Below, piece after piece: positions 17,750 through 23,615 of a stretch of DNA of 32,959 bases. The notes beneath the pieces are model-generated. The model did not search any database and was not told the origin of the DNA. It saw nothing but the letters and a program-made list of their open reading frames with translations. This stretch comes from Candidatus Thermokryptus mobilis (lineage in GTDB: Bacteria; Bacteroidota; Ignavibacteria; Kryptoniales; Kryptoniaceae). Made by a program: the position numbers and the translations under genes. Location: positions 1 to 32,959 of the forward strand of contig NZ_FAOO01000019.1 of NCBI RefSeq assembly GCF_900070205.1, in the 5' to 3' direction. Position 1 is the first letter of the stretch. Each line of letters starts with the position of its first letter.

Positions 17750-17944
17750 ATGACTTATCAAAGAGTTCATCCCATAGCTCTTGGTGTTGGGCTTGGTTTT
17801 ATTGAGGGTTTAGCGATATTTTTTGCAACCTTTGAGCAAAAGAATTTCATCACTGAAAGGTTGATAGCCGGTGAAGATGTTGACGATGTTATAATTGCGG
17901 TTAATCAAAACTTTGGTGTAAATACGGACGCAAACTTGAATTAA
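17750..17944 (+). CDS. Small one-helix membrane protein, unknown function
   Basis: A 64-residue product with one hydrophobic Gly-rich helix (about 9-27, IALGVGLGFIEGLAIFF) and an acidic tail (GEDVDDVIIAVNQNFGVN). The start is well supported: AAGGAGG ends 5 nt before ATG 17750. It lies between the DUF2231-like gene and the zinc-ribbon gene, so it is probably co-transcribed with the metal island. I do not recognise the family. The helix has a slight resemblance to small holin-like membrane proteins, too weak to use. Confidence 0.6.
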   Translation: MTYQRVHPIALGVGLGFIEGLAIFFATFEQKNFITERLIAGEDVDDVIIAVNQNFGVNTDANLN

Positions 17945-17964
17945 AATAAAAATGGAGGGAAACA

Positions 17965-18456
17965 ATGTCTTTGAATTTCTGTCCAAGTTGTGGGAATAAA
18001 GTTAATTCTGAGGCGAATTTCTGTGTAAATTGTGGCTTTGAGCTCAAAGTTTTGCGAAGCAAAAGGGAAAAAATTTTAAATGAACGAAAAAACCGAGGAG
18101 CAAACAAAATTTATTCAATTATAATTCTGGCATCAATTGCTATATTTACGATCGTTATGCTTGCCAAGTCTATCCCATCTTATAAAAACCCGATCATAGA
18201 GGCTCAACCTAAGGTCATCTCAAGGGTTGATTATAGGGGGAAAAATCTTGAAATGTCTTATGTAGAGGCGAAAGTTAGGGATGGGAAAATTATCCTTCCA
18301 CTTGATATTGTCATTGACAAAAAAGTTGCAAAATTTGCACTTGCCTTCTCCTCTGGGATGGCAGCGGAAACAACGCTGATTTTAACAATTTTAAACTCCG
18401 GTGACCATGTTGTAGCTTTTGATGACCTTTATGCTGAAACAGGGGCGTCATATTGA
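17965..18456 (+). pseudogene. Chimeric frame: zinc-ribbon membrane protein truncated into a cystathionine gamma-synthase fragment
   Basis: The first 123 residues look like a genuine gene start: GGAGGG 5 nt before the ATG, a zinc ribbon with C6, C9, C20 and C23 (FCPSCG and FCVNCG), a membrane helix at about 50-67, then a segment (PKVISRVDYRG; GKIILPLDIVIDKK) resembling the start of DUF2318-type iron-sulfur/metal-binding domains. The expected Cys-containing remainder of that domain is missing. From about residue 124 the frame reads FALAFSSGMAAETTL, then NSGDHVVAFDDLYA, which is the PLP-enzyme core of cystathionine gamma-synthase/lyase. It ends after seven unrelated residues, with the stop inside a hairpin. 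I read this as a broken or mis-joined gene, not a functional fusion. Confidence 0.65.
18331..18435 (+). pseudogene. Internal fragment of a cystathionine gamma-synthase/lyase-like gene
   Basis: About 34 codons (residues 124-157 of the chimeric frame) match by eye the Cys/Met-metabolism PLP enzyme motif: FSSGMAA, which contacts PLP phosphate in the family, followed by LNSGDHVVAFDDLYA. The family normally continues GTYRLF; here it continues ETGASY and stops. There is no start, no PLP lysine and no C-terminal domain, so this piece cannot be an enzyme. The left boundary falls at AAATTTGCAC, where KF is shared between the two parents (KKVAKF and the usual GKFALAF), suggesting a microhomology join. 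Confidence 0.6.
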
Positions 18457-18474
18457 CGCCCCGAAATTTTATTT
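18442..18474 (+). terminator. Rho-independent-type terminator between convergent operons
   Basis: A perfect 9-bp inverted repeat, GGGGCGTCA / TGACGCCCC, with a 3-nt TAT loop occupies 18442-18462. It is followed on the + strand by GAAATTTTATTTT, a T-rich tail. It lies between the + strand metal island and the - strand operon whose last stop is at 18469-18471. On the - strand the stem is followed by TGTTTCAGC, without a T-run, so it best serves the + strand. The chimeric frame ends inside it. Confidence 0.7.
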
Positions 18475-19809
18475 TGTCCCGAACGGAAAAACAAATGAAA
18501 CTCTCGGCTCAACTCTCTTTTGAACTTCATACTTAGTCCCATTGTCCGTTCTCACTGGCTTAAAAGTCCATTGATAAAACATGCTCACGATTATATATTT
18601 TACTGGCTTATATCCAACTTGTGCATACAGAAGCGAACGCTCATCAAGTTTAAAAGCATCTCTCAGATCTTTAATGTTTACCTTATCATATCCTGCATCA
18701 ATGACAATTGTCGGTAAAACTTGAGGTATTTTGAGGTCAAAATGTAAAGTTCCGCTTTCTGGAGTTGCGTCAAGCTGTTGATAACTTCCAACGACTTGTA
18801 ATTGCCCGAGAATTGTGAAAATCAACTCGCCGTAAGTTCCGGCTGTTTTTTTAGCGTTTTGCAACGCTATAAGTTTGCTCGTTGCGTTAACGGTGTCACG
18901 AAGGTTGAACCTTTCAATTTCATAGAAATAGTTAAAGTAGCTTGGCAGGAATTGGTCGCCGAAATTTCTTCTCTCAATTTTGGCGTTAATGTTTAAGATG
19001 CCAAGACCTTTAAAATCAAAAATCGTTCCATAAGCGATGCCACTGCCGTAGTTCAAGAACTTGACATAATCAAAGTAAAGGTCCCATCCAAAAATTTTTG
19101 TTCTAATTATTGGAAGTCCAATATCAAATCCAATTATGTCTGGTTTTTTGCCATCTCTGACTATTTTTCTTTGTATTGAGTCATAGCGTGCGAGTGCATC
19201 TTTATCAAAATCGGTTGCGTATGTTGCTCCAAGTTCAAGGTTTCCAATAACTGGGATTTCGCCAGCGGGTGTAAGCTTTAAAGGTCTGACGTATCCACGC
19301 ACCCCGAAAACACCAACTCTTCTTAAGTCGCTTGTTACGGATTCAAATCCAAATTTTCCGAAGTCAACATCAAATTCAAGCCCGACCTTCCTATCATCGT
19401 AGCTTGCATTGTTTTTGTAGTAGTAAATTATCGTTCCGTGCCCAAGCCGAGCATAGTCAAGTGCTCCGATGCGAGCATAAAACGGGTCACCTTTTAAGCC
19501 GTATCTGACATATCTTATCGCCCTTAAAAAATCATAAAATTCATTCCAATCTTCGCTTCTTATTTTCCCATCGTTAACCCCAATCCTAAGGTTTACATCA
19601 AATCCGATTCCAAATTTTCCGAAGGCAAGTTCCGGGGAGATATTTAACAGATAATATGGTTTACCATCAAACCAAGATAAGCCAAGCCCTCCGGCGATTT
19701 CTCCACTTGTTTGAGGTCTTATTGGCTGTGTGTCCCTTTGAACTCTGCGTTGCGAAAGCACGGGGTTTAAAATTGATAATAAAAGGACGAAAATAATTAG
19801 CCGTTTCAT
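18469..19809 (-). CDS. Outer-membrane protein of unknown function
   Basis: A 446-residue secreted protein with a signal peptide (about 1-19, VLLLSILNPVLS). The remainder is dominated by alternating hydrophobic/polar beta-strands with aromatic ends, for example GIGFDVNLRIGV, ARIGALDYARLG and YIIVSMFYQWTF, typical of a beta-barrel. I do not recognise a named family. AGAGG lies 6 nt before the ATG. It is the last gene of the amidase-spmA-spmB run, 30 nt after spmB, so co-transcription is likely. It ends FVFPFGTK rather than in a terminal aromatic residue, so a BamA beta-signal is not obvious. Confidence 0.65.
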   Translation of the reverse strand: MKRLIIFVLLLSILNPVLSQRRVQRDTQPIRPQTSGEIAGGLGLSWFDGKPYYLLNISPELAFGKFGIGFDVNLRIGVNDGKIRSEDWNEFYDFLRAIRYVRYGLKGDPFYARIGALDYARLGHGTIIYYYKNNASYDDRKVGLEFDVDFGKFGFESVTSDLRRVGVFGVRGYVRPLKLTPAGEIPVIGNLELGATYATDFDKDALARYDSIQRKIVRDGKKPDIIGFDIGLPIIRTKIFGWDLYFDYVKFLNYGSGIAYGTIFDFKGLGILNINAKIERRNFGDQFLPSYFNYFYEIERFNLRDTVNATSKLIALQNAKKTAGTYGELIFTILGQLQVVGSYQQLDATPESGTLHFDLKIPQVLPTIVIDAGYDKVNIKDLRDAFKLDERSLLYAQVGYKPVKYIIVSMFYQWTFKPVRTDNGTKYEVQKRVEPRVSFVFPFGTK

Positions 19810-19839
19810 TTTTTACCTCTTTTTTTATTTAAGTTTTTT

Positions 19840-20379
19840 TCATCCGAAAACTAATTTACAAATAAAAAATGCAGTAATCAAGCCCGTTATGTCCGAAATC
19901 ACACCTGCAAGGACGGCGTGTCTTGTCCTTCTTATATTCACCGACCCAAAATAAACAGCGAGAACATAAAATGTCGTCTCTGTGCTTCCATACATTGTAG
20001 AGACAAGAAGCCCGAGGAAAGAATCGGGTCCGTAAGTTTTCATTATCTCTGTCATTATTCCAAGTGAACCACTTCCTGAAAGGGGTCGCATCAATGCCAT
20101 TGGCAGGGCTTCGGCTGGAAATCCGATTAAATTTGTAAGTGGGCTTAAAATCGCTACGAAAACATCCATAGCACCGCTTGCTCTGAAGATTCCAATTGCA
20201 ACAAGCATCGCAACAAGATATGGAATTATTCTCACGGCGACATTGAAACCCTCCTTAGCGCCTTCAACGAATGACTCATAAACCTTGATCTTTTTTGCAA
20301 AGCCGTATAACAGAAAGAAAAAAATTACAAATGGTATTGCAATTACAGAGATTATGTTCATTATCTCTTTGAAGCTCAT
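19840..20379 (-). CDS. spmB: SpmB-like membrane protein (nucleoside-recognition/gate family)
   Basis: A 179-residue integral membrane protein of the spore-maturation protein B family. Family features are the N-terminal helix (ISVIAIPFVIFFFLLYG), KKIKVYESFVEGAKEGF, RIIPYLVAMLVAIG, the polar helix-break motif RPLSGSGSLG and STMYGSTETTFYVLAVY. In Bacillus, SpmA and SpmB contribute to spore-core dehydration, but homologues are widespread in non-sporulating bacteria, where the role is unknown; nothing else here suggests sporulation. AGGAGG lies 7 nt before the ATG, and the start overlaps the spmA-like stop by 4 nt. Confidence 0.88.
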   Translation of the reverse strand: MSFKEIMNIISVIAIPFVIFFFLLYGFAKKIKVYESFVEGAKEGFNVAVRIIPYLVAMLVAIGIFRASGAMDVFVAILSPLTNLIGFPAEALPMALMRPLSGSGSLGIMTEIMKTYGPDSFLGLLVSTMYGSTETTFYVLAVYFGSVNIRRTRHAVLAGVISDITGLITAFFICKLVFG

Positions 20380-21377
20380 CCTTGCGCCTCCTTTTGATTT
20401 TCATTTTCTTCAAGCTCTTTTCTAAAAATTTTTAGCCGTTGTAAAATTTTAGCCGATGTAATTCCGGCAATTGTTGCTGCGAAACCACCGACTATTGTTG
20501 TGCTTATTATCGCAGCAGGGTCACCTGAACCAAGCGCAGCTCTTACAGCAATCGCTGTAGCCGGGATTAAAGTCATACCGCTTGTATTTATCACTAGGAA
20601 AGTTATCATTGAATCGCTTGCTGTGTCTTTTTTCGGATTCAACTTTTGGAGCTCTTCCATTGCTTTTAAGCCCAGGGGTGTTGCTGCGTTGCCAAGCCCA
20701 AGCATATTTGCGGAGATGTTCATTATAATTGCACCTATCGCTGGGTGCTCGGGTGGAATATCGGGGAAAATACGCCGTGTCAGCGGTTTCACTATCTTGG
20801 CAAGCAAACTTATTAGCCCAGCTAATTCCCCTATCTTCATAATCCCAAGCCACAAAGCCATTACACCGATCAAACCGATCGCAATTTTTACAGCGATGTC
20901 AGAGTATTCAATCACAGCGTTTAAAATCTGCTTCATTTTGACGAACGAAATTTTCTCAAACACAAGCGAAACTTTGTATTTCCCATTTTCAAGTTTCTCA
21001 AAATTTAAAATATTTGCCATAAGTTTATCTGTGTTGACCCCTTTCCCTTTCGCCATCAACTTCCAAAATTCGGGCGTTGTTTCGGTAATTTTAACTATTG
21101 CAACACCTTTCCCATCTTGATTGATATTGACCAAAACTTCATTTCCAATTGATTTGGAGTTAAAATTTTTAAGCGAGTAAAAGTTTTTAAAGTATTCCCC
21201 ATCAACATTTAAATTTCCTTTCAACTGCGTGTCAAATTTAAACTCATCTTCAAGTTCGACAACGGCTTGAAACTCCACGCCGTTTCTATACTTGTTGACT
21301 GATATTTCATAAATGTCGGTCCCGATAGCTGTTAAGATTCCAATTGCAATTAGGGCAAGCCATATGTAGTTCATCAT
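20376..21377 (-). CDS. spmA: SpmA-like membrane protein with an extra soluble domain
   Basis: A 333-residue partner of the SpmB-like protein. The family core is at about 165-320: IAIGLIGVMALWLGIMKIGE, PPEHPAIGAIIMNISANMLG, LGNAATPLGLKAMEEL and FLVINTSGMTLIPATAIAVR. The first helix (NYIWLALIAIGILTA) is also family-like, but between it and the core lie about 130 residues (roughly 25-155) of soluble, beta-rich character (KFDTQLKGNLNVDGEYFKNF; GKYKVSLVFEKI). SpmA proteins I know run directly from the first helix into the core. The gene overlaps both neighbours by 4 nt. An ATG one codon downstream of the chosen start is equally possible. Confidence 0.85.
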   Translation of the reverse strand: MMNYIWLALIAIGILTAIGTDIYEISVNKYRNGVEFQAVVELEDEFKFDTQLKGNLNVDGEYFKNFYSLKNFNSKSIGNEVLVNINQDGKGVAIVKITETTPEFWKLMAKGKGVNTDKLMANILNFEKLENGKYKVSLVFEKISFVKMKQILNAVIEYSDIAVKIAIGLIGVMALWLGIMKIGELAGLISLLAKIVKPLTRRIFPDIPPEHPAIGAIIMNISANMLGLGNAATPLGLKAMEELQKLNPKKDTASDSMITFLVINTSGMTLIPATAIAVRAALGSGDPAAIISTTIVGGFAATIAGITSAKILQRLKIFRKELEENENQKEAQG

Positions 21378-22423
21378 GGCTGTGTCAATTTTTTGTTTGT
21401 GATGTAAATTTTTCTCTTAAAGGGAAATGAATGATTACCATTTTTATTTCTTACAATGACATCAATTGTATGTTCTCCATAAGTCAAATTGAAATTAGGG
21501 GTGAAGAGGATGAGAGCGAAATTTTTATTTTCAACTGCGGTTATGAAATCTTTTGGAATCATCACCGAATCAACCTTTATCGTTATGCTTTGCTTATCAA
21601 TGCCCGATTTATCGGTGACTTTTAAAATTAGGGTTGGTTTGGTTGTTGTTAAAATCGTGTCTGATAAAATTTCAATTTTCGGTATCCCAGCCATTATATA
21701 CTTTGCAAGACCTTTAAAGATTCCCCAAGCTTCAATTTTGTTAAACTCATCAATGCTTAACCTTCTTTCTTCATATTCATTTGTAAAGAATGTGCATTCA
21801 ACAAGGACAGCTGGCATGGTTGCATTTCTGAGAACATAAAAACCTTGTTTAGGATAAACTATGTAGTCGGACATTGTCCCATCAAAACTTGCAAGTGAAC
21901 CTGATATTCTGAGGGCGAAAGCGAGGTCTCTTTGGATATATCTTGCAATATCTCTATTACAGGGATGAAATCTCGGATCGCCTTCAATAGCGTGATACCA
22001 TGTTGAAGCGTAATAAGTGTTTGGGTCGCCAGGTTGAGCGTTGTGATGAATTGAAATAAATATATCAGCACCACTTTCAGTTGCCATTCTAACTCTGTCT
22101 TGAAGTGAAACTGTTGTATCTTTTTCCCTTGACATGAAGACAATCGCACCGGCGCGAGTGAGGAAATCGCGAAGGTAAAGCGCAACTTTTAGATTTACAT
22201 CTGCCTCAACGACCCTTTTCTTTATCCCAATGTTTCTTCTATCTTGACCGCCATGTCCGGGGTCAATGAAAAATTTCCAGCCAGTTAAATCTTTTGAGTA
22301 AGATTTTATCACTGAATCTATTGACTCAGGGGTTTTCCATTCGGTTGGCTTAACATAGTATGGTTTCGGGGCACAGCTGTAGATTAGAATTGATAAGGGG
22401 AAAAGAAGTAGTATTTTTCTCAT
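21374..22423 (-). CDS. N-acetylmuramoyl-L-alanine amidase, lipoprotein (Amidase_3)
   Basis: A 349-residue zinc amidase that cleaves the lactyl-Ala bond between MurNAc and the stem peptide. The N-terminus ends ILIYSC with C17, a plausible lipobox, so it is probably a lipoprotein facing peptidoglycan. Catalytic residues are visible: H57 in IDPGHGGQD, E73 in RVVEADVNL, H126 in FISIHHNAQ and the general base E209 in AVLVECTFFTNE. Residues about 245-349 form a C-terminal beta-rich extension (ILKVTDKSGIDKQSI; LTYGEHTIDVIVRNKNG), probably an Ig-like domain. It heads the - strand operon with spmA and spmB. No Shine-Dalgarno is visible and the leader from the predicted promoter is only about 11 nt. 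Confidence 0.9.
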   Translation of the reverse strand: MRKILLLFPLSILIYSCAPKPYYVKPTEWKTPESIDSVIKSYSKDLTGWKFFIDPGHGGQDRRNIGIKKRVVEADVNLKVALYLRDFLTRAGAIVFMSREKDTTVSLQDRVRMATESGADIFISIHHNAQPGDPNTYYASTWYHAIEGDPRFHPCNRDIARYIQRDLAFALRISGSLASFDGTMSDYIVYPKQGFYVLRNATMPAVLVECTFFTNEYEERRLSIDEFNKIEAWGIFKGLAKYIMAGIPKIEILSDTILTTTKPTLILKVTDKSGIDKQSITIKVDSVMIPKDFITAVENKNFALILFTPNFNLTYGEHTIDVIVRNKNGNHSFPFKRKIYITNKKLTQP

Positions 22424-22440
22424 TTAGGTTTTTTGTTTTT

Positions 22441-22469
22441 AATATAAAACAATTGCCAAATTGATTCAA
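22441..22469 (-). promoter_or_regulatory. Sigma70-type promoter for the amidase-spmAB operon
   Basis: Read on the - strand: TTGAAT (-35, at 22469-22464), a 17-nt spacer, then TATATT (-10, at 22446-22441). Four of six and five of six bases match the usual consensus, with ideal spacing. Transcription would start near 22434, leaving a leader of about 11 nt before ATG 22423. Confidence 0.65.
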
Positions 22470-22528
22470 GCGGGAAATAAAGCAAAGGTCAAACTGAGAT
22501 GAATTTGCCATCCGCGGTTTGTTTTCAC

Positions 22529-22557
22529 TTGACAAGAATGAAAAATTTTATTATCTT
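22529..22557 (+). promoter_or_regulatory. Sigma70-type promoter for the lacI-type gene
   Basis: TTGACA at 22529-22534 is a perfect -35 hexamer. After a 17-nt spacer comes TATCTT at 22552-22557 (4/6). The start of transcription would be near 22564, inside the palindrome at 22559-22572. It is divergent from the amidase promoter. If it is used, the ATG at 22538 in the regulator frame lies in the promoter and cannot be the start. Confidence 0.6.
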
Positions 22558-23596
22558 ATGGAAGCACTTCCAAAATAATTTTGTTTTCTATGGGATAACT
22601 ATTTACGACATAGCTCGTGAGGCGAAAGTTGGCATCGGGACGGTATCAAGGGTTTTAAATGGGAATCCACATGTCTCCGAAAAGACAAGAAAGAGAGTCC
22701 TTGAAGTAGCCCGCCGACTAAATTACCAACCTCATACATATGCGCAAAGGTTAGCAAAACAAAAAGCATATGCAATTTCGGCTGTCATCCCATTCTTCAC
22801 AAGCTACTTCTTTATTGAAGTTCTGCGCGGTGTTCAAGATAAAATCACTGAACTTGGCTTTGACCTTGTCCTTTATGGAGTAAATGACCCTTCAAATCAA
22901 GTTGAGTATTATCTTCAAAAGAGCACTTATCGCGGAAAGGTTGATGGTGTTCTCTTCTTTTCAATGAGATTTCCGGAATCATATGTCGGATATTTCAATC
23001 AGCGAACTATCCCAATCGTTTTAGTCGACACATATCATCCGAAGTTTGATTCAATAAGCGTTGATAATTTCCAAGGGGCTTATCTTGCGACGAAGCATTT
23101 AATTGAAATTGGGCACGAAAAAATCGGAATTATTGTAGCGCGACTTGAAAGTGTCCCTGCTAAACAAAGGTTTGAGGGGTTTAAAAAGGCTTTATCTGAT
23201 TATGGGAAAAATTTTTACGAGGAATTTTTCGTTGAAGCGAAAGAAACACAGCTTGATGGATTTACACGTGAAGCGGGGTATAATTCATGTATGGAACTTT
23301 TGAACAGGAAAAAAGGAATACCGACAGCTATATTCGTTTCAAGCGATATTCAAGCAATTGGCGTGATTGAAGCGTTGAACGAAAACGGGATAAAAGTCCC
23401 AGACGATGTCGCCGTGATTGGATTTGATGATATTGAGCTTGCGAAGGATTTCGGTTTGACAACAGTGAGACAACCGATGTATGAAATGGGGAAAGTCGCT
23501 GTTGAAAAATTATTTGAGAGGATGAATGACAGGGTTAGGAAACCAATGCATATAAAATTTACGCCTGAACTTGTCATAAGAAAAACTTGTCCTTAA
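22538..23596 (+). CDS. LacI-family transcriptional regulator
   Basis: A LacI/GalR-type sugar-responsive repressor, 352 residues from ATG 22538. The helix-turn-helix and hinge are ITIYDIAREAKVGIGTVSRV, then LNGNPHVSEKTRKRV and RLNYQPHTYAQRL. A periplasmic-binding-protein-like effector domain follows (AISAVIPFFTSYFF; VDGVLFFSMRFPES; IPIVLVDTYHPKFD; VAVIGFDDIELAKD; LTTVRQPMYEMGKVAVE). The start is uncertain: LacI proteins normally begin at the HTH, which here starts at codon ATA 22595 or ATT 22601, with no ATG, GTG or TTG in frame after the predicted promoter. ATG 22538 is the nearest canonical codon but adds about 19 odd residues and overlaps the promoter. It probably controls the TonB receptor locus 19 nt downstream, perhaps sensing an oligosaccharide. 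Confidence 0.88.
   Translation: MKNFIILWKHFQNNFVFYGITIYDIAREAKVGIGTVSRVLNGNPHVSEKTRKRVLEVARRLNYQPHTYAQRLAKQKAYAISAVIPFFTSYFFIEVLRGVQDKITELGFDLVLYGVNDPSNQVEYYLQKSTYRGKVDGVLFFSMRFPESYVGYFNQRTIPIVLVDTYHPKFDSISVDNFQGAYLATKHLIEIGHEKIGIIVARLESVPAKQRFEGFKKALSDYGKNFYEEFFVEAKETQLDGFTREAGYNSCMELLNRKKGIPTAIFVSSDIQAIGVIEALNENGIKVPDDVAVIGFDDIELAKDFGLTTVRQPMYEMGKVAVEKLFERMNDRVRKPMHIKFTPELVIRKTCP
22559..22572. promoter_or_regulatory. Candidate LacI-family operator (autoregulatory)
   Basis: TGGAAG-CA-CTTCCA is a 14-bp inverted repeat with six perfectly paired bases on each side and a two-base centre. LacI-family regulators bind even-length palindromes of this size. It sits across the predicted start of transcription of the regulator gene, the classical position for a repressor. 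No second copy was noticed in the window. Confidence 0.5.
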
Positions 23597-23615
23597 ACTT
23601 AAGGAGAGGTCATCA

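Noticed and set aside
20500-21120. 206-residue open frame on the + strand
   Set aside because: It is antisense to the SpmA-like gene, whose family motifs are unmistakable; the + frame shows only low-complexity hydrophobic residues and no RBS.
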